Part shown: in pieces, positions 32,761-42,780 of the stretch
How positions within the stretch are numbered: the first letter of the stretch is position 1
Layout: every line of letters starts with the position of its first letter
NCBI GenBank assembly: GCA_014529385.2
Contig: CM043966.1
Span: forward strand, 38,316,037 to 38,380,036
Origin: Adiantum capillus-veneris
Lineage: Eukaryota; Streptophyta; Polypodiopsida; Polypodiales; Pteridaceae
Direction of reading: 5' to 3'
Length of the DNA stretch: 64,000 bases
Translations under genes and position numbers: made by a program
Notes under the pieces: model-generated
What the model was told of the DNA's origin: nothing
Seen by the model: only the letters and a program-made list of their open reading frames with translations
The model's database searches: none

Positions 32761-32947
32761 CAGCTTAAGGATAGTATAAACCTTGTCAATGCTTACAATG
32801 CTACACTACAGTAAGCAAATGTAAATGCTTTTTAAATGAACAATTGTTTGGTCTTATAAGGCTAGTTCTCTTTGTATTGTGCATAAATTTAAGCAGTATG
32901 CATGCTTAGAATCATGTTTGTGATGAAGTCTCCCAAACACCAAGTAG

Positions 32948-33528
32948 TGTCACAAAACTGCTGATGTGTCAAAGCCCTAAAGAAGGGAGCCAATTTGCAG
33001 ATGCCGATCGAGGGGCCTAAACCCTAAGAAGAACAACTAATAGAAGAAGAAGTCCTACCAACTTATGGGGACCCCATCCGATGGGACCCAAGTGACATAA
33101 AAGAATTAAAATATAGCAAGACCCACACACACACAAAAAAGGGTTGGCGGAGCAGCTGATGACATGGCAACTGTATAAAAATTTCAAAAATTACACTAAC
33201 ATGATGATGTGGCAGACTGTACGGTTTTCTGCGTTTTACGTTGATTGCTGTATGGAATTCCATGATTTATGCCGACAGCTTTTTGGCATTGCTTTTGGAC
33301 CATAGCTTTTTGAGTTTGAAGGCTTTTCATGTAAAACTGCTTTTGGGACCTAGGGCCTTTAAATATGAGGCTAGGGCTCATTCTCTAGCATGCTTCCTGG
33401 AAAAGGTGTAGAGTCTGGAGTAACGGCTTGTACTGTGTTGATGCAATATAAAGAAATACCAAAAGGGGCGCCAAAATTTGGGGCCAATACTCTCTGGGGT
33501 GGAATGCCGCCACTCCGTGTCACATGTC

Positions 33529-33617
<89 letters not shown>

Positions 33618-33691
33618 ATGTATTTATTAAAGTGCTAAAAGTCTATTTAGTATGTTCTTTTCTATTGACACGTGGTGCCCGTCTTGTGATA
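32948..33691 (+). repeat. 5' LTR of element E
   Basis: 744 bp, longer than its partner mainly because of a CT microsatellite of 84 bases at 33530-33613. Confidence 0.88.
33530..33613. repeat. CT microsatellite (84 bases)
   Basis: Pure CT run inside the 5' LTR of element E; the 3' LTR has only a short CT stretch near 37100. Confidence 0.97.
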
Positions 33692-33692
33692 G

Positions 33693-33706
33693 TGGTATCA
33701 GAGCAT
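33693..33706 (+). promoter_or_regulatory. Primer-binding site of element E
   Basis: TGGTATCAGAGCAT one base after the 5' LTR, complementary to initiator methionine tRNA. Confidence 0.9.
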
Positions 33707-34136
33707 CACGCGTGTGCTTTTCTGAAAGCATACCGGTCCTACAAAAGAGCAGACAAAGCTATTGGAATTTTATTTGAGGTATCTTTGAACTTTGACCCCG
33801 GACTTATTAGTCACTCCCACCCTTCATCGTGCATCGGGCGCGCTCCCATCTTCATCGCTGTGTCTTATAGGGCATAAGCCATAAAGAACCCAAGACTTGG
33901 AATTCATGGATTCAGCAGAATATTTGCAGTTTTTGCTCAACGAACTCCACGACATTCTTTCGTGGCATCCTCAGTAGAATCTTCCGATGCTGCAAAGTTT
34001 TCAATAATTTTTGAACTACATGTTACCCCCTCTGATGCCCTAGGTGGTACCTCTTCCTCTGGCATCAGAAAGTACGAGAGCTTCCAACTGAAAATTTTCT
34101 CAACCATCTTTTTCGATCGGGGGAGTTCTCAGGAAT

Positions 34137-35538
34137 ATGGTGCAACCATCTGACCCTGATCTAGTGCAACCGCCTTTGCCACCGCCATTGCCCCCACCTC
34201 CACCACCACCACCGCCACCAGGCTACAATGGTTGGAGCCCATATGGATACCCTTATTATCCATACCCGGGATATGTGCCTAACCAGCCCAAAGATTTCAA
34301 AGATGACGACACAACAATCAAATTTTTCACTTTTTTCGGGGTGAAAGATCGCAAGAAAGCATTGCAGTTCCTACAACAATTTGACAATATCTATGCTTTA
34401 GGAAACTATACAGAAGAATCCAAGATTTCTTGAGGAGCGGGATTTCTTAAAGATAATGCTATACAATGGTAGAGTTCAATCGCAACACAACCGCATGCTC
34501 CAAGGACCTGGCAAGGCTTTCAAGACAGTTTTTGCACGTAGTTACATGACTTCTATGTTTGAAGTCCAGATTTTGGCAAAGTGGGGCAAGTTGAAAATGC
34601 TTGCCACACCGAGCCATGGACGAATATAACCAAAGGTTTCTTGACGTGCAACGTCTGGTGTCCTTCTTTAGATCTATTCCCTTGGAGGCCAAATGCGAGC
34701 GATACACCATTGGACTACCATCACCATTGCAAGAATATTGTTTATCCAAGCAGGTCTCCACCATGTAAGAACTTATGGACCACATGCCGCGGTCGGTTAC
34801 AAACTAATGAAGGGAAAGCTAGAGTTTACCATAGAAGAATCTCCGTCCACGAACCACAACTCTTGGCAATTATGAACAAATTCTCAAGAGTCTCGTGAAA
34901 ATCAACCGCAAAGGCCTTGTTTGACGCCTCAACAACGAGACACCTTACTACAAGAAGGCTAATGCTTTGGATGCTTTCAAATAGGGCATAATCATTCTAA
35001 TTGTCCCAAATGCACTGATAGACCAGAGGAGCCGATGCCCGCACCAACGGTTGACAGAACCCCAGCGCCACCTCTTGCTAAGAGAGCTAGACCCGCTATT
35101 GGACTAGTTCTTGATATTTATGGCATATGCCTTGAGAGTACAAATGAATTGTGTCGAGCATATGGCAAAGTCAATGGCTTCAAAGCCCTTATTTTCTTTG
35201 ACCCCGGAGCTACGGAGGACTTCATCCATCCAGAATTCTTAAAGCAGATGCACTTTGATTATGATGCAAAGAGTGGAGAAATTGAAGTTGAGCTAGCCAC
35301 AGGGCAAACTCAGAAAGTAGTGCCGCTCATTGGTGCTCTTCCAGTGACTATTCAATATTATCATGGAAAAGTTGATTTCCACATCATGAAGTTTGGCAAT
35401 TGCGACGTTCTCTTGGGCATGCCTTGGCTCAACAAGAATAATGTGACTCTCCAGGTTCGGAACCGAACCATCACCGTGATGCAAAAAGACAAGCCAGTCG
35501 TCCTCAAAGTTTGGTTGTCCGAACAAAACCTCGAATAA
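34137..35538 (+). pseudogene. Element E gag and retropepsin-like protease (frameshifted)
   Basis: 34137-34433 encodes a gag start with a proline run (residues about 12-28) and a YGYPYYPYPGY stretch, then a helical gag segment with KKALQFLQQFDNI. Frameshifts break gag between 34430 and 34990. Just upstream of the last frame is CFGCFQIGHNHSNC, a CX2CX4HX4C knuckle. The intact frame 35035-35538 holds an aspartic protease. The catalytic motif is FDPGATEDFIH, with DPGA in place of DSGA, and DVLLGMPWL follows later, as in RVP_2 domains of plant gypsy elements. The stop comes right after the protease and no RT motif follows. The knuckle frame carries a stop just before it, so this copy is probably inactive. 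Confidence 0.82.
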
Positions 35539-35668
35539 ACTCTCTCTACTTGTTTTTCTTTATAGCTAGAAAGTATTATTTATGAAATTTGTTTGAAATG
35601 GATGGTATATGTTTTGAACTTTTTTTGGTGCCGATTTAAAAGGTTTGACTTTGGTTTAAATACTGGTT

Positions 35669-35910
35669 TCAATGATTGGTGATTTTACTCTCGGGTGGAG
35701 TAGTGAGAAATGATGATTGAAAAGTGTTGTTTTTACTCATGGCCCAGACCCTTGTGGTTATTTTACGAGGGGAGTATTGTTGTTGTGACTCAATGATTGG
35801 TGATTTTACTCCCGGGTGGAGTAGTGAGAAATGATGATTGAAAAATGTTGTTTTTACTCATGGCGCGGACCCTTGTGGTTATTTTACAGGGGGAGTATTG
35901 TTGTTGTGAC
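35669..35910. repeat. 121-bp tandem duplication in element E
   Basis: Two adjacent 121-bp units (35669-35789, 35790-35910), each with TTGGTGATTTTACTC and GGGAGTATTGTTGTTGTGAC, differing at a few bases. They lie in the untranslated 3' part of element E. Confidence 0.92.
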
Positions 35911-36517
35911 TCCCAGCCCAGACCTGGATGGTTATCCGGGAGGAGTATTAAGAAGTCTGAGCAGTGGTTACTCTCAGCACCTCCAAACAACGCAAGCTAT
36001 GGTCTTGGGGGCGTTTGGTTGTAAAAGGCCTCTATATCTCCCGGCCCATACCTTTTTAGGTTATGCGGGAGGAGTGATGAGGGAGTTGTTTCTCTCTGCC
36101 CGGACCTTGTTAGGTTATGAGGGAGGAGTGTTCATCGGTGGCTTTAGGTTTCTATGTCTTGTAACATGCATATGTGAGCATTTGTGTTGCATTATGATGT
36201 GCCAACCACTGAATATTCCTAATTGGATGAGATTGCCTGGGTATGTGATTTTAGTGCATCAAGACACCCGTGGAAGATCACTGCGGTCTGGGTGTGGTGG
36301 CTAATTTTACTACGCCGGAATATCGAGAGTCTCGATCTGAACGAAAGGAGAAGCTAACTCCTTGATCAAAAGAGCTAAAAGGAGAAGCTAACTCCTTAAC
36401 AAAAAGAGCAAACTGATTGTCCCTCGAAATGACCCTCGAAATTTTTTTGAGCTAAATTGAGTTGTTTTGTAGATATACTGTAATCAAGGATGATTACTTT
36501 CTTTCAAGAAGGGCAGA

Positions 36518-37194
36518 TGTCACAAATTGCTGATGTGTCAAAGCCCTGGAGAAGGGAGCCAACTTGCAGATGCTAGCCAAGGGGTCTAAACCCTAAGAAG
36601 AACAACTAACAGAAGAAGAAGTCCTACCAACTTATGGGGACCCCATCCGATGGGCACCCAAGTGACATAAAGGATTAAAATAAAGCAAGACCCACACACA
36701 CACACAGAAAAGGGTTGGCGGAGCAGATGATGACATGGCAGCTGTACAAAAATTCCAAAAATTGCACTGACATGATGACATGGTAGACTGTACGAATGTC
36801 CGTGTTTTGCGCTGATTACTGTACGGAATTCTGTGACTTACATTGACAGCTTTTTGGCATTGCTTGTGGATTAGAAGATTTTTGAGTTTGAAGGCTTTTC
36901 ATGTAAAACTGCTTTTGGGGCCTAGGGCCTTTAAATATGAGGCTATGGATCATTCTTTGGCATGCTTCCTGGTGAAGGTGTAGAGTTTGGAGTATTGGCT
37001 TGTACTATGTTGATGCAATATAAAGAAATACCGAAAGGGGCGCCAAGATTTGGGGCCATACTCTTTGGGGTGGAATTCTGCCACTTCATGTCGCGTGTCG
37101 TCTCTCTTTCTCTCTCTGTTCTGTATTTATTGAAGTGCTAAAAGTCTGTTCAGTATGTTCTTTTCTATTGGCACGTGGTGCCCATTTTGTGACA
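36518..37194 (+). repeat. 3' LTR of element E
   Basis: 677 bp, paired with 32948-33691. A weakly purine-rich AAGAAGGGCAGA precedes it as the probable polypurine tract. Confidence 0.88.
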
Positions 37195-38278
37195 AGTAGA
37201 ATTTGTCACTCTACTTTGGGAGTATGATATGGACTAAAGAGAAAACATGCTTGCGGCAATTAAGTCTCCCAAGCACAAAATGGACTAGTCATCCATTCTG
37301 AAATAATATCGTAGGGTAAAAAGAGATCCTCTACCTATTAAGAAACATAGACTAATGACTAAGGCTTTATCTTCTCTACCTCACAATCGAGGACGACTAT
37401 GGTTTCAAGAGAGAGGTAATGTCATAAAATCTATTATCTACCTATTCCAAATGATCTTCTCATATTGAACTAATCATTCTATGTGGAAAGATGAATGGGA
37501 ACGAGAGTTAGAATATAGATATGTGCTTTTAGACTTATCTCAACATGGGACCAAAGGGAGAGTAAGCTACATCTCATTGAGGGTCCAAAAAGGAGATGGT
37601 CTACGAAAGAGCAATGAGCTGATAATGGAGCTTAAAAGACCTTAGGGTTAGCTTCATTAAAGACCTCCAAAGGTAAGTGTTAAAAGTCCTTAGACCTAGG
37701 ACCTTTAGGTACTTTAGACCTTAGGTAAGCTAGGCATGTGCTTGAGGTGCTTGTCGTGCTTAATGACTAAGGTGCTTGAGATGCTTGTCGTGCTTGATGA
37801 CTAAGGTGCTTGAGGTGCTTGTCATGCTTAATGACTAATGTGCTTGAGGTGATTGTTGTGCTTGATGACCAAGGTGCTTGAAGTGTTCAAGTCAAAGATG
37901 AGCCCTAAAGGTAGAGGCGTGAGAGAGAACACTCACACATAGATACTCAAGGCAAACTGAAGGCTCAAGAGGCATTAAGGCCACATGTCATGCCCCTAGC
38001 AATATTTCCCTCGTAATGTACCTAGGATGACCTATAGGAAGGTCCAATGAGAATTTATATTCAATTAAATAATTAAGATATTTCTCTCAAAGGGGGAAAG
38101 GAGTACACTTGTCCAAATGCTACAATTAAATAATTAAGATCTTTGTCTCAAAGGGGGAAAGGAGGAAACTTCTCCAAATGCTACACCCCTTGCTTGTTAT
38201 GATTAGGGTCATTCATTGGCTAGCCTAAGGCTTAAGCCAATAGGCTTGTAGCAAGAGTAAAGTAGCAAAATTGAAGCT

Positions 38279-38321
<43 letters not shown>

Positions 38322-38990
38322 TACTCCACAAGCCACACACACACTCCCCCATTTTGTGTTGTGCACACAAATCTCCTTCTCCAAGCTTGAGAAGTGGAGA
38401 GCCTACACCAACATTTCTTGGCTATGGAATGCAAATCCAACCAAGAGTTATGCTCAAAGCAATGCTTATCAATCTCTCCATCTTCATTATCAATATGCTA
38501 AGCTATGCTCTAAGAGTGATTATATGTGAGGAAACTACTTCTTTCTTGTAGAGATACATCTTCTTCTCTTCATCTTCCTCACTCCCTGCTAGCTCTCTCC
38601 ACCTTTGAAGGTGTTTGAGGTCTTGGGATTCAGACCGGGGACAAGTTAATGTTTTTGCAAGTTAGTTACGGGCATAATATTGGTGCATGAAGCTTATCAT
38701 CTTCATGGCATCAACAAGGTCTCCATGAACACAAAGCATGTATTATACCAAGTCTCTCTTCAAGAGAGAATCCTTAATACAAAAGCCTTATGGAGGGGGG
38801 ACCAACTCCAAGTAAATCCGGTCCTCAACTGTTGTCAATTTCTCTAATTCTCTCTCTTTTGCAAGTATTGTCCATGCCAAGCTAACTAGGTATAATGTTT
38901 ATTTTGCTACCTTCAATAAAGTACTCTCCTTATGTTCATTAAGAATCCTCTTAAGAAAATGTTCACTATTGTTACTTTAATTCCGCTCTA
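37195..38990 (+). repeat. Gypsy 3' region and 3' LTR
   Basis: After AGTAG the old gypsy 3' region continues. A purine-rich TTTCAAGAGAGAGGTAA leads to an LTR starting TGTCATAAAATC near 37422. The LTR is about 1.5 kb, matches 51036-52561 along its length, and ends near 38990 by that comparison. It contains a CT/CA microsatellite at about 38278-38320. Short repeated phrases with GTGCTTGAGGTGCTTG occur near 37740-37880. Confidence 0.72.
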
Positions 38991-39039
38991 CAATCCATGT
39001 TATTAGCCATATTCTGTTATATTCCCTTTACAAGACTTA

Positions 39040-40548
39040 ACCATAGGTTATGTTTAGAGAGAGATAGGTGCATTTGATGCTGAGTTGGCGGTCTATTTGG
39101 TCAGATTTTGGCTTGGTTTATGCACAACTTACCTACTTGTCAATTTATGGTAAATTTTATGCATAAGTTGGGTTGAGTTTTCACGCCTTGTACAAAGGAG
39201 AATCTGTTGGATTTTTTTGTTTGAATTTTTACTGTGTTTTTGGGCACTTTGAGCTCGCTCCTATTCTAGAGAAGATTCTGCCAAAATTTCTCCAAGTTTC
39301 TCACCATAGTTTCTTGGCATTCTTGCCATAGTGTTCAAGTCTTGCAACTATGGCCTGAGAAAGACATCTAAAACATAAGGACATCCGGTGGCATGAACTT
39401 TTCTATATGGAAATAACAAATTCAAAACTTGTTAACTAAAAAAGGTCAATTGGAGCCACTCTTTGAGCACCTAGAGGATGATGGCTACATGACCGCATAT
39501 TGGAAAATGCTTGATGCCAAAGCTAGGTCCACTATTTGTATCCATCTTGTAGAGTCTGTGTACTTCCTAATGGGACAAGCCATGCAATATTTACGATAGA
39601 AAAAGTGCAAGTAACAAGATTTAGCTGATGAAAAATCTATTCAAGCTTTGCGTGAAAGAAGGTGACACAATTTCTAAGCACTTAGATGAGTTCAATGTAC
39701 ATTTTAGTCAATTGACGTAACAAGGACTCAATTTTGACAAATCTATTTTTTTGTTGTGCTCTCTACCTTCCTCATGGGGCATATTCTTCATAGCCATAGG
39801 CAACTTAGCACTTGGGTGAAAATTCATCTATGATGATGTGATTGCTAGTCTACTTAGTAAAGACTCAAGAGATTTGCAGGAAGTCTATGGAGTTTGCCAA
39901 ACAGGGTGATTCATATGTTGCTAGTGGCAAAGGATAGAGGGGTCACATTCATAATCATGCTAAAAGCAAGGATTGTGGGAAATGCACGTAGAAAATCTAG
40001 AGGTTCTTTGCGCAATGGTAAGTGCTATTTGATTGTGAATTAACCGTGTTGTGGGATATTGAGGTTTCCTTCGATCAGTTGCCACAAGAAAGGGTGTTTA
40101 AAGAAAGAGTATCATGCATGGCAAAGAGACAAGAAAATTTCTCAAGACAACAAGAAGTCTGACTATGGTGAAAAGGGCAAAGCTAAGATTGAGGAGCTCA
40201 ATAAGGTAGAGTTTCCTAAGAGTCCATATATGCTCGAGGTCCTACCTTCCTCACATGTTCTAGTCTTTACAACAATCTTAGCCTAGATGCTCTTGTTGCA
40301 GAAGATCCTTCCCAACTTTTATCAGAATTGGGTGATCATAGATTTTGGAGCCAGTTTCCATGCGACACCTCATAGAGAATGGTTCTCTACTTATGCACAT
40401 ACACGTGGCATAGTGAAGCTCGGTGATGCTTATGAGCTTGAGATACATGGTGTTGGATACATTAAGCTGGTTTTACATAATGGCATGGAGTTCATAGTCA
40501 AGAATATCAAACATGTCTCCAAGTTAACAAAGAGTTTGATATCTAATA
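39040..40548 (+). pseudogene. Copia family A fragment: leader, gag and protease
   Basis: The leader near 39050-39340 resembles that of the element at 19060. Gag begins at the ATG near 39350 and is frameshifted, with CIHLVESVYFLMGQAMQ recognisable near 39540. A partial zinc-knuckle region (KKGCLKKEYHAW) is near 40090. Protease and the GAG-pre segment read WVIIDFGASFHATPHREW near 40330 and GDAYELEIHGVGYIKL. The reading stops at 40548 where an LTR begins. The canonical protease DSGA is DFGA here. Confidence 0.78.
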
Positions 40549-40729
40549 TGAGTGCATGATGCATGCGGAGTGCGAGGGAGGAGAAGAGCACAAGACACCC
40601 TGTGTGGGTGGAGCAAACCTCCAAGAACTAGAGAGGAGCTCCACTAAAGTTAGTGTATGTACACACAATGGGTGGCCAGACACCGGACCTCTGGTCCCGG
40701 GAAAAGGCACAACGTCCTTTGCCCCAACA
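40549..40729 (-). repeat. LTR a of compact array
   Basis: 181 bp. On the minus strand it begins TGTTGGGGCAAAGG and ends in CA. It is closely similar to LTR c and more distantly to LTR b. Confidence 0.7.
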
Positions 40730-40765
40730 ATCTCCCACTTAAAGGTGAACGGCTGTGATACCAGT
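40730..40765 (-). mobile_element. 36-bp internal domain between two LTRs
   Basis: On the minus strand this starts, two bases after LTR b, with TGGTATCACAGC (primer-binding site) and ends with TTTAAGTGGGAGAT (polypurine tract) directly before LTR a. Both priming sites are present and almost nothing else lies between them. This is the minimum layout of an LTR retrotransposon, smaller than TRIM interiors I know of. A recombination or deletion product of a larger element is the alternative. Confidence 0.65.
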
Positions 40766-40949
40766 TGAAAGTGTGCTCATGTGTAGATGTGTGTATACGC
40801 AGTGCGATGCATGTGTGTGAGGAAGGGGAAGAAGGAGAGATTGTGTTATGTGAGTGGAATAGACCTCGAGAACTTATTAATTTGGTATAAGTGGGTGGGC
40901 GATCGGCCATCTGATCGCGGGTAGAGATGTAATGCCTTTTATCCCAACA
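40766..40949 (-). repeat. LTR b of compact array
   Basis: 184 bp, minus strand from TGTTGGGATAAAAGG to CA. It shares ends and landmarks with LTR a but is diverged. AAGTGGGAGAT, a second polypurine tract, lies just upstream on the minus strand at 40950-40961. Confidence 0.7.
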
Positions 40950-42514
40950 ATCTCCCACTTAAGGGCGATGCATTGATAAGTGGGTACCACTAGCTAAACT
41001 ACTAGTATGTACAAGAAAACAAGTGAGGGGCTCTCTCAAATGCCCACTGGCTCGCTCGGTCGATCAACATGCAATTGTATTGGCTCTAGTGATAGACGAG
41101 AGTGTGTATCCACAGTAGAGCCTGCATGTAAATCCAGCAAACAACTCTGTATGGTTTGCAAATTTCCACGAAGCTTCATGCTAGCATCAGTCATCATACG
41201 AGTGATAACCCCAATTGCAAACAATCCCACTGTAGTTGCTTAGTCAGGCCTTGACACTAACAAGTCGAACATGAGATGCACAAACGTTGACAAAATATGT
41301 GCTAACCTGGTTGTACTAGCCTCCCATGCGTTATTTGCATGCACTGCATCATCAAGATCACTCATCACGTATGGATGTGTCACTGTCGATGCTAAAATGA
41401 CTACATCCCTCTCACCCATAGGGAGAACCATGTGTCCTAGCATCAACTCATCGGACTCTAGCATGAGCATATCAAAGAACTCCATATCCATCATCTCTAC
41501 ATGTGTCTCTAGGGAGCATACTCGCTCTACCTATGCCTACACAAACTCTGATAACACCTATTGTGTCTCATTAGAGCAGTGTCGCTCTACCTCTGTCTCT
41601 ATAGAGTCTACTGGCATGTCCTGCACAGATTCTTTGTCTCATGAGCATGGTGGAGCTCACTCATAAAGGAGACATGTCTCATCTCTCACTGAACACATGC
41701 CAACAACAAAACCGTGCATACATAGCATAGCCACACAAAACAGTGCTAGAACCACTCTCTCGAATGACCCACACAGTCATACGTGATCACTACCAAGTAA
41801 ACTGCATAATCTGCACTAGAAAGAACGCACAACCTGTGAGAAAAATAGCTTGGAATTTGGCACACACTACCTTGTCAGTTAGAAAGCACATCGATAAAAA
41901 ACAAACACATAGCGAGCAGCTCGTGGGAAATCCACTCCAAAATGGTTCGTCGAAGCCATATGTGTCGTTGCGTATGTGTGTCGGAGAAGAAATCAAAGCA
42001 TCGTAGGAGAGCCTAGATCCAATCTCACTTCTGCTCTTGCTATGTCAAAGCCAAGATGCCAAGGCAACTGATTATTGGGCTGAAATCGTTGCTGACAATA
42101 GGCTGTTTTCAGTTGTGGTTAAGGGCTAAAAACACTGGTATTTATGGGTTGTTTCAATCATGGTTGAGGGCTAAAGATGTTGTTACTTATGGGCTTATCA
42201 ACCATTGTTGAGGGTTGAAAATGCTGCTATTTGTGGGTTGTTTTCAGCCTTTAACAAGGGCTAAAAAGGCAGTTATAAATAGGCTATTTTCAGCCATGGT
42301 TAAGGGCTGAAAATGCTACTTCCCCATATGCTTTCTAGCGTTGTGTTCTTCCCTTGCAATTGCATCCGCATTATGTAACTCTGTTGCGCACAAGTTGCCA
42401 AGTTGTCCCCTTTTCCCTTCTCTTGAATTTGATGTTGTCTATGTGATTGTCGTTGCAGAGCTGTCAACTCGACCGTCGCACTACACCCACCACAAAACCG
42501 AAGCTTTGATACCA
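40950..42514 (-). mobile_element. Non-coding interior of an LTR element bounded by LTR b and LTR c
   Basis: On the minus strand the primer-binding site TGGTATCAAAGC (42514 down to 42503) follows LTR c, and a polypurine tract at 40950-40961 precedes LTR b. That bounds an interior of about 1.55 kb. The short frames inside match no gag or pol domain, so the element looks non-autonomous. Confidence 0.6.
42076..42320. repeat. About 45-bp degenerate tandem repeat
   Basis: Roughly five units containing GGGTTGTTTTCAG-like and TTGAGGGCTAAA-like phrases within the interior of the LTR element. Confidence 0.75.
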
Positions 42515-42516
42515 CT

Positions 42517-42780
42517 TGTGAGAGTGCTAGGTGCAAAAGCAATACACAGTGCATGCAGAGTGTGAAGGAGGAGAAGAGCAAAAGCCACACTGTATAGGTG
42601 GAGCAAACCTCCAAAAACTAGAGAGGATGTCCTTATTCTTTGGTATATGAAGAATAAGGTTAGTGTATGTACACACTGTGGGCGATTGGATACACTGTGT
42701 GGGTGGAGCAAACCTCCAAAAACTAGAGAGGAGCTCCTTATTCTTTGGTATATGAAGAATAAGGTTAGTGTATGTACTAT
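42517..42780 (-). repeat. LTR c of compact array, with internal duplication
   Basis: Closely similar to LTR a. A block of about 85 bp with GGTGGAGCAAACCTCCAA and TATGAAGAATAAGG is present twice. The outer terminus (TGTTGGG on the minus strand) is missing, so the LTR is truncated near 42780. Confidence 0.65.

Larger units (their letters stand above)
32943..37199 (+). mobile_element. Gag-protease-only LTR retrotransposon (element E)
   Basis: LTRs 32948-33691 and 36518-37194 both start TGTCACAAA and end TTGTGAYA, giving near-perfect short terminal inverted repeats. Target duplications AGTAG lie at 32943-32947 and 37195-37199. The internal part (33692-36517) is only 2.8 kb. It encodes gag, a CCHC knuckle and an aspartic protease, with no RT, RNase H or integrase. 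It must therefore have used enzymes supplied in trans. LTR differences are frequent, so it is not recent. Similar RT-less gag elements are known in plants as TR-GAGs; a retained protease domain is less usual. Confidence 0.88.
18940..38990 (+). mobile_element. Old Ty3/gypsy element with chromodomain-like tail, split by three insertions
   Basis: Four plus-strand pieces read in order as one gypsy element: RT start (about 18940-19059), RT continuation (25396-25812), connection/RNase H/integrase/tail (31005-32947) and 3' region plus LTR (37195 to about 38990). Each gap is an LTR element with exact 5-bp target duplications, and the coding sense resumes across each gap. The element has many stops and is 5' truncated: no gag or 5' LTR is recognised upstream of 18940. 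A related tail and LTR are at 50200-52561, and a related RT-RNase H at 62690-63981. Confidence 0.85.

Noticed and set aside
33390-33877. Ser/Leu repeat frames
   Set aside because: Produced by the CT microsatellite in the 5' LTR of element E.
41271-41666. Plus-strand frame of 131 codons inside the LTR array
   Set aside because: Low-complexity Ser/Thr/Cys content, no domain, and opposite to the element's sense.
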